Source: Alexandriicola marinus
GTDB taxonomy: Bacteria; Pseudomonadota; Alphaproteobacteria; Rhodobacterales; Rhodobacteraceae
Length of the DNA stretch: 64,000 nt
Assembly: GCF_004000435.1 (NCBI RefSeq)
Contig: NZ_RBVZ01000001.1
Coordinates: 620,001-684,000 of the forward strand
Direction of reading: 5' to 3'
The translations under genes were made by a program, and so were the position numbers. Under the pieces are notes generated by a model that made no database searches, was not told the origin of the DNA, and was given only the letters and a program-made list of their open reading frames with translations. Shown in pieces: positions 17,482 through 25,657 of the stretch (position 1 is its first letter; the number at the start of each line of letters is the position of its first letter).

Positions 17482-18729
17482 ATGAACGCCTTGGATACCA
17501 TCCGCGGGTCGGATGCCTATGATCCGTATGATCTGAACAACCCGCATCCCGAATGGCACCGGTTCCGCGAGGAACAGCCCATCTTCTATCACGAGCCGTC
17601 GGGCTACTGGATCGTGTCGCGCTATGACGACATCAAGGCCATCTTCGACGACTGGAAGACCTTCTCGAGCGAGAACGCGCAAAAGCCCATGAGGCCGATG
17701 TGCGACGCGGCCCGGCAAGTCATGAAAGATGGCGGTTTCAGCGCCTATTCGGGTCTGACGGCGCGGGTTCCGCCCGATCATACGCGGATCCGCAAGATCG
17801 CGCAGGGCTGTTTCGGGCCTCGCCGCTTCAAGGCGATCGCCCCCCAGATCGAAGAGATCGTGGCCCGGCACCTCGACGACCTCGAAGAGGCGGGGCGCGC
17901 CGGCGGCCCGGTCGACTTCTGGCAGATCGTTGCCCATCCGGTGCCGGCCTATGTCCTGTTCACGCTGATGGGGATCCCCGACGAGGACGTGCCCCGGATC
18001 AAGAAATACGGCGAAAGCCGCTCGCGGATGACATCGTCCGACCTGACCGACGAAGAACAGGTCCCGGTGGCCCACGACATGGTTGCCTATTGGCAATACA
18101 TCCACGACCTGCTGGATATGCGGCGCGCGGAACCGGGCGACGATTTCCCCTCCGACCTGCTGCGCCTTCAGGCCGAGGGCGCCGAGATCAGCGACGAGGA
18201 AATCGCGGGCGTTCTCTATTCCACGCTGTTCGCGGGCCACGAGACCACGTCGACCTTCATGGGCAATTACGTGATCGAGGCGCTGCGCAATCGCGACGCC
18301 TGGGAGGCGATCAAGGCCGACCATTCGCTCATTCCCAACGCCATCGAAGAGATGCTGCGCTTTGCGCCCTCGGTTGTGGGCTGGCGCCGCAAGGCGCGCC
18401 ATGCGACCCAGCTGGGTGGGGTGGACCTGGCCGAAGGGGCCGAGATCCTGATGCTGACGGGCTCTGCCAATCGCGATGAGACGACTTTCCCCGAAGGCGA
18501 GCGGCTCGATATCTCGCGCGAGAATGCCCGAACCCATCTGAGCTTTGGCTACGGCATCCACTACTGCCTTGGGTTCCACCTCGCCAAGATGGAAGGGCAG
18601 GCCCTTGTGCGGCAATTGGCCGAACGGTTCCCGGACATGCGATTGGCCGAAGATTTCGTTCCCGAATACAATCGCAACATCACCTTCCGTGTTCCGAAAT
18701 CGGTCATGGTCGAATGGGAGCACGCTTGA
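17482..18729 (+). CDS. cytochrome P450
   Basis: This 415-residue soluble bacterial P450 has the I-helix oxygen-activating motif FAGHETT, the K-helix E-x-x-R in EEMLRF, and the heme loop FGYGIHYCLG with ligand Cys362. Bacterial class I P450s take electrons from a ferredoxin; a [2Fe-2S] ferredoxin is the last gene of this operon, but no ferredoxin reductase is in the window. It is expected to hydroxylate or O-dealkylate a small organic substrate. The stop overlaps the next start (TGATG), and GGGAGGACAG precedes the ATG. The substrate is unknown. Confidence 0.95.
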   Translation: MNALDTIRGSDAYDPYDLNNPHPEWHRFREEQPIFYHEPSGYWIVSRYDDIKAIFDDWKTFSSENAQKPMRPMCDAARQVMKDGGFSAYSGLTARVPPDHTRIRKIAQGCFGPRRFKAIAPQIEEIVARHLDDLEEAGRAGGPVDFWQIVAHPVPAYVLFTLMGIPDEDVPRIKKYGESRSRMTSSDLTDEEQVPVAHDMVAYWQYIHDLLDMRRAEPGDDFPSDLLRLQAEGAEISDEEIAGVLYSTLFAGHETTSTFMGNYVIEALRNRDAWEAIKADHSLIPNAIEEMLRFAPSVVGWRRKARHATQLGGVDLAEGAEILMLTGSANRDETTFPEGERLDISRENARTHLSFGYGIHYCLGFHLAKMEGQALVRQLAERFPDMRLAEDFVPEYNRNITFRVPKSVMVEWEHA

Positions 18730-19793
18730 TGAACGATCTCTTTACTCTTGATTTTTCAGAGATTGGTTCAGCGGATCATGCCCGCGTCGGCGGCAAGTGC
18801 GCCTCGCTTGGGGAGATGACGCAGGCCGGTGTCGCGGTGCCCCCGGGCTTTGCCGTGACGACGGAGGCCTTCTCCGCCATGCTCGATCATCACGGACTGC
18901 GCGACGAGATCGACCGCGCGCTCGATGGTGTGGACCCCGAGGATCTCGACGCGGTCGACCGTGCCGCGCAGGCGATCCGTATCCGCATCCGGTCGCACAA
19001 GTTGCCACCCGAGGTCGAGACCGCGATCCGCGAAGCCTATGCCGCGCTCGGCGATGATATGCCCGTCGCTGTCAGGTCGTCGGCCACCGCCGAGGATTTG
19101 CCGGATGCGAGTTTCGCGGGGCAGCAGGACACCTATCTGTGGGTGCGCGGCGCCGATGACGTGGTGACCCATGTTCGCGATTGCTGGGCGTCGCTCTATA
19201 CGACGCGCGCTGTGGCCTACCGCGAAAAGAACAACATCGCGCATGCCGGCGTTCTGATGAGCGTGGGCGTGCAAAAGATGGTCAATGCCCGCGCCGCGGG
19301 CGTCGCCATGACGCTTGACCCCGGAACCGGCGATCGCACCCGGATCGTGATCGAGGCCTCTTGGGGCCTGGGCGAAATGGTGGTTTCCGGCGTGGTCACG
19401 CCCGACAATTTCGTGGTGGAAAAGGTGCTCGAGGAAATCCTCGACCGCAAGATCGCGGACAAGCATGTGGAACTGGTGGGCGACGCCGAACTGGGGGAGG
19501 CTGTCGAACGCGAGGTCGAGGCGGCCCGCCGCACGGCCTGTTGCCTGAGTGATGCCGAGATACTGGCCGTCGCGCGCTTGGCCAAGCGTCTGGAAAAGCA
19601 GAACAAATGTCCGCAAGATGTGGAATGGGCCATCGACGCGGACCTGCCCGATGGCGAAAACCTTCTGGCGCTGCAATCGCGCCCCGAAACGATCTGGTCC
19701 CAGAAGAAGGCCGAGAAAAAGCCCGCGAGCTACATGACCGGCATGATGGGCATCGTGAATACGCTGAATAATCCGATCAGCAGCAAAGGCTGA
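18729..19793 (+). CDS. PEP-synthase-like ATP-grasp subunit (phenylphosphate synthase subunit-2-like)
   Basis: This 354-residue protein is only the N-terminal nucleotide-binding part of PEP synthase/PPDK. It shows GGKCASLGEM (ATP-binding Lys23), the VAVRSSATAEDLPDASFAGQQDTYL block, AAGVAMTLDPGTGDRT, and the domain-closing LQSRPETIW. It should use ATP to phosphorylate a His on a partner. Its ~39-kDa size, followed by a ~68-kDa His-domain subunit, resembles the two-subunit core of phenylphosphate synthase of anaerobic phenol degraders; rifampin phosphotransferase has the same parts in one chain. It starts inside the P450 stop codon and is followed after 30 bp by its partner. Confidence 0.88.
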   Translation: MNDLFTLDFSEIGSADHARVGGKCASLGEMTQAGVAVPPGFAVTTEAFSAMLDHHGLRDEIDRALDGVDPEDLDAVDRAAQAIRIRIRSHKLPPEVETAIREAYAALGDDMPVAVRSSATAEDLPDASFAGQQDTYLWVRGADDVVTHVRDCWASLYTTRAVAYREKNNIAHAGVLMSVGVQKMVNARAAGVAMTLDPGTGDRTRIVIEASWGLGEMVVSGVVTPDNFVVEKVLEEILDRKIADKHVELVGDAELGEAVEREVEAARRTACCLSDAEILAVARLAKRLEKQNKCPQDVEWAIDADLPDGENLLALQSRPETIWSQKKAEKKPASYMTGMMGIVNTLNNPISSKG

Positions 19794-19823
19794 TCATTCG
19801 ATCCATTCCAGGGAGGAAATTGA

Positions 19824-21641
19824 ATGGACGCTCAGAAACCAATGTTCCCAAGCGCCTTCGAGGTGGAGACACCGGCCGGTGCCGAGGGGTGGAAGGATCT
19901 CTACCCCTATTACACGCATTTTCAGCCCGCGCGGCGCGAAGAGGATGATGCGACCTTCTGGTTCTGCAATTCGCAGCACTGGCCGACGCCGTTCCGTCCC
20001 TTCGATACGATCATGCTGGATTTCGCGATCAAGGGGCTGGGGCAATACAACACCCGCCATCTGGTGGTCCCGCCCGCGAATGGCGTCGATTACCGTATCC
20101 TGAACGGCTATGTCTATTTCTCGCCCGTGGCCGTCGCGCCCGAGCTGATCGAGGCGCGCGTGCCGCAATTCATGGAACGTGCGGGCCATTATTTCCAGAA
20201 CTGGGGCGAGCTTTACGCCAACTGGAAGGAAAAGGTTCTCGCCATGATCGGCGAGTTGGACGCGATCGAATTCACCGCGCTTCCGGATGTGGAGGACATC
20301 GCGGTCGTGACCGGCGGCAAGGGGCTCGATTCCACCAACCAGCTGTTCGATCAATACGACAAGGCGATCGAGCTGTGCTACAAGATCTGGCAGTATCATT
20401 TCGAGTTTCTGAACCTCGGCTACGCGGCCTATCTGGATTTCTTCGGCTTCGTGAAGGAGCAGTTTCCGACGATCCCTGATCAGGCCATCGCCAAGATGGT
20501 TCAGGGCGTCGATTCCGAGCTGTTCCGCCCCGATGACGAGATCAAGAAGCTTGCCAAGCTTGCCGTCGAACTGGGCTGTGCGGATGCCCTGAAGACGGGA
20601 ACGGTCGACGAGGCGCTGGCCGCGGTGGCCAAGGCCCCGGGCGGGGACAAATGGCTTGCCCAATGGGAAGAGGCCAAGGACCCGTGGTTCAACTTCACCT
20701 CCGGCAACGGCTTCTATTCGACGGACAAGTACTGGATCGATCACCTCGATATCCCGATGGCCTATCTGCGCGACTACATCGAGCGGGTCGAGGACGGTGA
20801 CGAGATCATGCGCCCGACCGCCAAGCTTCTGGCCGAGCGTGACCGCATCACCGCCGAATACCGCGAGATGATGGACGCCGACGCGCAGGAGGTCTTTGAC
20901 GGCAAGCTGGGTCTGGCCCGCGTCGTGTTTCCTTATGTCGAGGATCACAACTTCTACATCGAACATTGGGCGCTGGGCGTGTTCTGGCGCAAGATGCGGC
21001 AGCTGTCCAAGCTCCTGTCCGATCAGGGCTTTTGGGAGAATGACGAGGACATGTTCTTCCTCAACCGCAACGAGATCCGTGACGTGTTGTGGGATTACTC
21101 CTCGTCCTGGGCCATCGGCGTGCGCAAGCGTGGCACCGAACTTTGGCCTGCCGAGATCGAACGCCGGCGCGGCATTCACAAGGCGCTGTCCTCGGTCCGG
21201 CCTCTTCCCGCGCTCAACAACCCGCCCGAGGTCATCACCGAGCCCTTTACCATCATGCTCTGGGGGATCACCTCGGATGCGGTGGAACGCTGGGTCGCCG
21301 CCGACGACACGTCGGGCGAGCTGAAGGGCATGGCCGCCGCCCCCGGCGAGGTCGAGGGCGTGGCGCGGGTTCTGTCGAGCCCAGATCAATTGTCCGAATT
21401 GCAGAAGGGCGAGATCCTTGTCACGCCCGTCACGGCGCCGTCATGGGCGCCGGTCTTCGGCAAGATCAGCGCCGCGGTCACCGATATCGGCGGAATGATG
21501 AGCCACGCGGCCATCGTCTGCCGGGAATACGGCCTGCCCGCCGTGACGGGAACCGGCAATGCCAGTTCGCGGATCGAGACCGGGATGCGTCTGCGCGTCA
21601 ACGGCAACACCGGCACCGTGACGGTGCTCGACGAGGCGTAA
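19824..21641 (+). CDS. PEP-utilising phosphohistidine-domain subunit (phenylphosphate synthase subunit-1-like)
   Basis: This 605-residue protein has a ~480-residue N-terminal region rich in Trp, Tyr and Phe, presumably binding the acceptor substrate, and a C-terminal swivelling phosphohistidine domain (about 510-605) with GGMMSHAAIVCREYGLPAV, where His561 is the expected phosphocarrier. Together with the preceding ATP-grasp subunit it would move a phosphoryl group from ATP to an alcohol or phenol, as phenylphosphate synthase and rifampin phosphotransferase do. The TIM-barrel pyruvate/PEP-binding domain of true PEP synthase is absent, which argues against PEP formation. The acceptor is unknown; a hydroxylated P450 product is the natural guess. 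Confidence 0.88.
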   Translation: MDAQKPMFPSAFEVETPAGAEGWKDLYPYYTHFQPARREEDDATFWFCNSQHWPTPFRPFDTIMLDFAIKGLGQYNTRHLVVPPANGVDYRILNGYVYFSPVAVAPELIEARVPQFMERAGHYFQNWGELYANWKEKVLAMIGELDAIEFTALPDVEDIAVVTGGKGLDSTNQLFDQYDKAIELCYKIWQYHFEFLNLGYAAYLDFFGFVKEQFPTIPDQAIAKMVQGVDSELFRPDDEIKKLAKLAVELGCADALKTGTVDEALAAVAKAPGGDKWLAQWEEAKDPWFNFTSGNGFYSTDKYWIDHLDIPMAYLRDYIERVEDGDEIMRPTAKLLAERDRITAEYREMMDADAQEVFDGKLGLARVVFPYVEDHNFYIEHWALGVFWRKMRQLSKLLSDQGFWENDEDMFFLNRNEIRDVLWDYSSSWAIGVRKRGTELWPAEIERRRGIHKALSSVRPLPALNNPPEVITEPFTIMLWGITSDAVERWVAADDTSGELKGMAAAPGEVEGVARVLSSPDQLSELQKGEILVTPVTAPSWAPVFGKISAAVTDIGGMMSHAAIVCREYGLPAVTGTGNASSRIETGMRLRVNGNTGTVTVLDEA

Positions 21642-21704
21642 GCCACGACAGGGGCCGGGCGTCTGTCGCGCGGCCCCCTCACAACCTTGCAGAGACACAC
21701 CCCG

Positions 21705-22307
21705 ATGACGAAGATCGCCGATACGGCGCGCTATGACCCTGTCTGGCGCGCGGCCGAACCCTACATGCGCGCGCGCCGCAACGACGTGCACATCCCGCTC
21801 AGCTTTGCATGGTGCCAGAGGCTTCTTGATCTGCACCCCGAGGCGGACCGCGATGTCTGCTCTCTTGCGATCCTGCTGCACGATATCGGCTGGTATTCCA
21901 TCGACATGGACCGGATCATCGAAGAGGGCTTTCGCTCCGACAACCCGCTGCAATCGGACGTGCGCTACCTGCACGAGGCCGAGGGCGTGCGTCTGGGCAC
22001 CGAGGTTCTGCGCGCGACCGGCTGGAGCGAGGAGATCATCGCGCAGGTGTGCGAGATCATCGACGGCCATGACACCCGCCCGGATCCGCACCATCTGAAT
22101 GACCGGATCGTGCGCGATGCCGACAAGCTCTGGCGGTTCGAGGTGACAGGCATCGCGGTGGCCTGTGACTGGTTCGCGGTGACGCCGCATGGCTATGCCG
22201 ACATGCTCGAGGCGCAGAAGGATATCCTCGAGACAGCGCCGGGCCGCGAGATGGCCGCGCGCGAACTGGCCGCGACGCGGGCCAAGCTGATGCTTCACGT
22301 GTTGTAG
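21705..22307 (+). CDS. HD-domain protein 1 (predicted dimetal hydrolase or oxygenase)
   Basis: This 200-residue protein keeps all ligands of a dinuclear HD site: His29, His59-Asp60 (LLHDIGW), His90, His122 (IIDGHDTR) and Asp138 (VRDADKLWR). Extra histidines beyond the minimal HD set are typical of two-metal members, such as nucleotide/phosphomonoester hydrolases and the HD oxygenases PhnZ and MIOX. In an operon with a phosphotransferase, a role on a phosphorylated intermediate is plausible. ATG 21705 was preferred over the TTG at 21687. A paralogue is encoded three genes on (23759). Exact chemistry cannot be read. Confidence 0.82.
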   Translation: MTKIADTARYDPVWRAAEPYMRARRNDVHIPLSFAWCQRLLDLHPEADRDVCSLAILLHDIGWYSIDMDRIIEEGFRSDNPLQSDVRYLHEAEGVRLGTEVLRATGWSEEIIAQVCEIIDGHDTRPDPHHLNDRIVRDADKLWRFEVTGIAVACDWFAVTPHGYADMLEAQKDILETAPGREMAARELAATRAKLMLHVL

Positions 22308-22322
22308 GGAAGGACCCGGGCC

Positions 22323-23762
22323 ATGGAGATGTTCATCGACGGCACGTGGCAGGCCTCTGACGGCGGCGCGACGTTCGAGGTGTCGAACCCCGCAACGGGC
22401 GCGGTGGTCGATCACGTCCCCGATGCCACGGCCACGGATGCCGATCGCGCCATCGCGGCGGCCGCACGTGCCTTCGACACATGGCGACACCGCCCGGTGA
22501 CGGAGCGGGTGGCGATCCTCAAGGCCTGCGCCGGGGCCATGCGCGACCGCGCGGACGAAATCGGCGCGCTTCTGCACGCAGAACTGGGCCGGCCGCTTGC
22601 GGGCTGCATCGGCGAGATATCCCGCTCTGCCGATCTGATGGACATTTACGCCGAAGAGGGCCTTCGCCTTCAGGCCACGATGGGCCTTGGCGGGGCCACG
22701 GGCGAAAAGACCATCGTGACCCGCGACCCCGTGGGCGTTGTCGTGGCGATCACCCCGTTCAACTATCCCGTCACGCTTCTTCTGTTCAAGCTCGGCGCGG
22801 CCCTCGCGGCGGGCTGCACGATGGTTGCCAAACCCTCCGAAGACACGCCGCTGTCGACACTCAGACTGGCCGCGATCTTCGCCGAGGCGGGATTGCCGCC
22901 GGGCTGTTTCAACGTGGTCACGGGGCAGGGCAGGGCTCTGGGCGAGGCGCTCGTCGAACATCCCGTCCCGCGCAAGATCGCCTTCACCGGCAGCACCGCC
23001 GTGGGCAAGGCCATCGCGGCGGCGGCGGCCGGCACGATGAAGCGTCTGACACTCGAACTGGGCGGTCAGTCTCCGGCCATCGTCTGCGCCGACGCCGATC
23101 TCGACAAAGCCACCAGTGCCATCGCCCGCCACGGCTTCGCCAATTCCGGGCAATTCTGCTACCGGGTGAACCGGGTCTATGTCGACCGTGCCATCCATGA
23201 CGCGTTCGTCGCGCAACTGACCGACAAGGTCGCGACCCTTACGCTTGCGCCCGCAGGGGGCGACGGGGATCTCGGCCCGCTCGTCAATTCCAAGATATAC
23301 GCCAACAGCGCCGCGCAGGTGGCCGATGCCCGGGACAAGGGCGCGCGGATTGTTCTGGGGGGCGACCGACAGACCGGTCCGGGCTTCGACGGCGGCCATT
23401 ACCTGCCGCCCACGATCATCGCCGATGCCACGCCCGACATGCTGATCCTGAGAGAGGAAACCTTTGGCCCGGTTCTGGGGATTTGCGCGGTCGACAGCCC
23501 CGCCGAGGCCCTCCGCCTTGCCAATGACAGCCGGTATGGGCTTGCGGGTTTCGTCTTCACACGCGATCTGGCCCGCGGTCTTGCCCTGTGCGAAGGGATG
23601 GAGGCCGGGTCGGTCTGGCTCAACGACATCCAGCGATCGTCGCATTTCGTGCCCTTCGGCGGCATGAAAGAAAGCGGTCTGGGTCGGGAAAAGGGCCGCT
23701 ACGGCGTTGAGGCTTATCTTGAATACAAGACCCTTTACCTGAGCTACGAGGTGCCGGAATGA
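22323..23762 (+). CDS. aldehyde dehydrogenase (NAD(P)+)
   Basis: This 479-residue member of the ALDH superfamily has the Rossmann-binding TPFNYPV and AKPSEDTP segments, catalytic Glu245 in LELGGQS, catalytic Cys279 in NSGQFC and the C-terminal FGGMKESGLGREKGRYGVE stretch. It should oxidise an aldehyde to the acid, as in succinate-semialdehyde or benzaldehyde/vanillin dehydrogenases. It follows HD protein 1 by 15 bp and overlaps HD protein 2 by 4 nt (ATGA). In the pathway it would follow alcohol oxidation by the GMC enzyme or the SDR. Confidence 0.93.
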   Translation: MEMFIDGTWQASDGGATFEVSNPATGAVVDHVPDATATDADRAIAAAARAFDTWRHRPVTERVAILKACAGAMRDRADEIGALLHAELGRPLAGCIGEISRSADLMDIYAEEGLRLQATMGLGGATGEKTIVTRDPVGVVVAITPFNYPVTLLLFKLGAALAAGCTMVAKPSEDTPLSTLRLAAIFAEAGLPPGCFNVVTGQGRALGEALVEHPVPRKIAFTGSTAVGKAIAAAAAGTMKRLTLELGGQSPAIVCADADLDKATSAIARHGFANSGQFCYRVNRVYVDRAIHDAFVAQLTDKVATLTLAPAGGDGDLGPLVNSKIYANSAAQVADARDKGARIVLGGDRQTGPGFDGGHYLPPTIIADATPDMLILREETFGPVLGICAVDSPAEALRLANDSRYGLAGFVFTRDLARGLALCEGMEAGSVWLNDIQRSSHFVPFGGMKESGLGREKGRYGVEAYLEYKTLYLSYEVPE

Positions 23763-24430
23763 CCGCAGAGACGCTGTTTCTTCCCCGCGATCTTCCACTT
23801 TGGCGGGATGCGCGGCCCTATCTGGATGTGCGCAACAACGACGAACACACGATCATCGCCTATGCGCTGGCCAGACGGCTGGTCGCGCTGACGCCGGGGG
23901 CCGAGGAAAGCGTCGTCCTGCCCGCGATCCTGCTGCATGACGTGGGGTGGAAAAAGGTCCCCGAAGACCTCTTGCTTCATGCGGTCGGGCGCAAGCCGAC
24001 CCGGCCCGACCTTGTCCGCGACCACGAGCTTTACGGGGTCGAGATCGCCCGGGAGATACTGGAACGCCACGCCCCCGAAGGGGTCGATATCGATGCCGTC
24101 TGCGAGATCATCGACGGCCACGACACGGTGAAGGAAGCCAAGTCGCTCAACGATGCGGTGGTGAAGGATGCCGACAAGGGCTGGCGCTCCACGCCGCATG
24201 GCATGCGCACCATCGGTGGCTGGTATGGCGTGGGCCCCGACGAGGTGCTGATCATGCTTGAGGAGAAATCCAACCCGCTGATGCTGACACCTGCGGGCCG
24301 CGCGCTGGCCGAAGGGCAGACAACGGCCGTCCGGACCGAGATGATGATCGAGGCCTGTCTCGGCCACGGGCCGGAATTCACCACGGCCCTGCCGCCGGGA
24401 AAGGGAGCCGACAAATGGCAACGCAACTGA
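23759..24430 (+). CDS. HD-domain protein 2 (paralogue of HD protein 1)
   Basis: This 223-residue protein carries His30, His60-Asp61 (LLHDVGWKK), His89, His121 (IIDGHDTV) and Asp137 (VKDADKGWR), the same six-ligand pattern as HD protein 1, and the shared block IIDGHDT...LND...DADK-x-WR shows the two are paralogues. It is longer at the C terminus. Two different HD proteins in one operon suggest two steps or two related substrates, or a heteromer. The gene overlaps the ALDH by 4 nt and the SDR by 16 nt. Confidence 0.82.
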   Translation: MTAETLFLPRDLPLWRDARPYLDVRNNDEHTIIAYALARRLVALTPGAEESVVLPAILLHDVGWKKVPEDLLLHAVGRKPTRPDLVRDHELYGVEIAREILERHAPEGVDIDAVCEIIDGHDTVKEAKSLNDAVVKDADKGWRSTPHGMRTIGGWYGVGPDEVLIMLEEKSNPLMLTPAGRALAEGQTTAVRTEMMIEACLGHGPEFTTALPPGKGADKWQRN

Positions 24431-25170
24431 ACCTCGAGGGCAAGCGCGTCATCGTCACAGGCGCCGCGGGCGGCCTTGGCCGCGCCTTTGCCGAGGCCTT
24501 TGCCGGGGCAGGGGCACGGGTTCTTGCCGCCGATATCGACGAGGCCGGCGCAGCGGAAACAGCCACCCGGATCGGGTCTGCCTGCTATGCCGCGCCGCTC
24601 GACGTGACGGACAGCTCCAGCTGTGCCGCGCTGGCCTCTGTCGCGCATGACGCGATGGGCGGCGTCGATGTTCTGGTCAACAACGCGGCTTATTTCGGCG
24701 GGCTGACCCGCGCGCCTTTCATGGAGATCGAAGAGGCCGACTGGGACCGCGCGATGAACGTCAATGCCAAGGGCGTCTGGCAGGTCACCCGGGCCATCGC
24801 ACCGATGATGCAGCAGGCCGGCGCCGGATCGATCATCAACATCGCCTCGGCCACCGTCTTTTCGGGCTCGCCCCAATGGATGCATTACGTGGCCTCCAAG
24901 GGTGCGGTCATCGCCATGACCCGCGTCATGGCAAAGGAACTGGGCGGCGACGGGATCCGGGCCAATGTCATCGCGCCGGGCTTCACCCTGACCGAGGCCA
25001 GCTTTGGTCATATGGAAGACGCCCGGAATTACGGTGTCGATCGCGCGGCCCTGAAGCGCAACGCCGAGGCCGGAGATATCGTGGGCGGGGTGCTCTACCT
25101 CGCCTCCGATCTTTCGGGCTTCATGACGGGCCAGACGCTGGTTATTGACGGCGGCAAGCAATTCATCTGA
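24415..25170 (+). CDS. short-chain dehydrogenase/reductase
   Basis: This 251-residue classical SDR has cofactor motif TGAAGGLG (residues 15-22), NNAA at 89-92, catalytic Ser145, Tyr158 and Lys162 (YVASK) and the C-terminal GQTLVIDGGKQF. Asp40 at the end of the second beta strand (LAADID) indicates NAD(H) preference. It probably oxidises a secondary alcohol or reduces a ketone formed in the P450 pathway. It overlaps HD protein 2 by 16 nt, and ferredoxin follows after 9 bp. Confidence 0.92.
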   Translation: MATQLNLEGKRVIVTGAAGGLGRAFAEAFAGAGARVLAADIDEAGAAETATRIGSACYAAPLDVTDSSSCAALASVAHDAMGGVDVLVNNAAYFGGLTRAPFMEIEEADWDRAMNVNAKGVWQVTRAIAPMMQQAGAGSIINIASATVFSGSPQWMHYVASKGAVIAMTRVMAKELGGDGIRANVIAPGFTLTEASFGHMEDARNYGVDRAALKRNAEAGDIVGGVLYLASDLSGFMTGQTLVIDGGKQFI

Positions 25171-25179
25171 GGAGACGAG

Positions 25180-25500
25180 ATGGTCAAGGTCACCTTTATC
25201 GAAGCCGACGGCACTCGCCGCGAGGTCGACGCGCCGGAAGGCGAGCCGCTGATGTATGCCGCGCGCGATGCCGGCGTGGCGGGCATCGTCGCCGAATGCG
25301 GCGGCTCGGCCATGTGCGCAACATGCCATTGCTACGTGATCGAGGCTGCGCCCGGCACCTTGCCCGAGCCGCGGGCCGACGAGGCCGACACGGTCGAGTT
25401 CATGGCCAACGAGCCGCGGGAAAACAGCCGGCTGACCTGTCAGATCACGGTGACGCCGGCGCTCGACGGGGCCGTCTTCGAAGTTGCGACGGGGCGATAG
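25180..25500 (+). CDS. [2Fe-2S] ferredoxin, adrenodoxin/putidaredoxin type
   Basis: This 106-residue ferredoxin has cluster ligands Cys40, Cys46, Cys49 (CGGSAMCATC) and Cys87 (LTCQI), the C-x5-C-x2-C-x(n)-C pattern of adrenodoxin and putidaredoxin. It is very likely the electron donor to the operon's P450. The GAGGAGACGAG ribosome site precedes the ATG. It is the last gene of the eight-gene operon; no NADH-ferredoxin reductase is adjacent, so one encoded elsewhere must be shared. Confidence 0.94.
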   Translation: MVKVTFIEADGTRREVDAPEGEPLMYAARDAGVAGIVAECGGSAMCATCHCYVIEAAPGTLPEPRADEADTVEFMANEPRENSRLTCQITVTPALDGAVFEVATGR

Positions 25501-25657
25501 GCCCCGACCACGCCCCCCTTGGTCTGCGCCCTGCTTCGGGCGGAAAAACGTCCGCCCCCGACAGAAGAGACCTGTCCGCGGCCCCGGCAATTCTGCTTTC
25601 GGCGACGGCCGGGGGCTGATAGATTAAAGCGGTCTTTTGTTGTTGCGGGGTTTGATC

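Noticed and set aside
18729-21641. True PEP synthase split by a frameshift
   Set aside because: The two genes have separate ribosome sites and starts, and the PEP/pyruvate-binding barrel is missing altogether, so this is a two-subunit phosphotransferase rather than a broken ppsA.
21441-23798. Minus-strand open frame of 785 codons opposite the HD/ALDH genes
   Set aside because: Composition is typical of an antisense shadow, while the plus-strand genes have intact catalytic residues and overlapping starts and stops.
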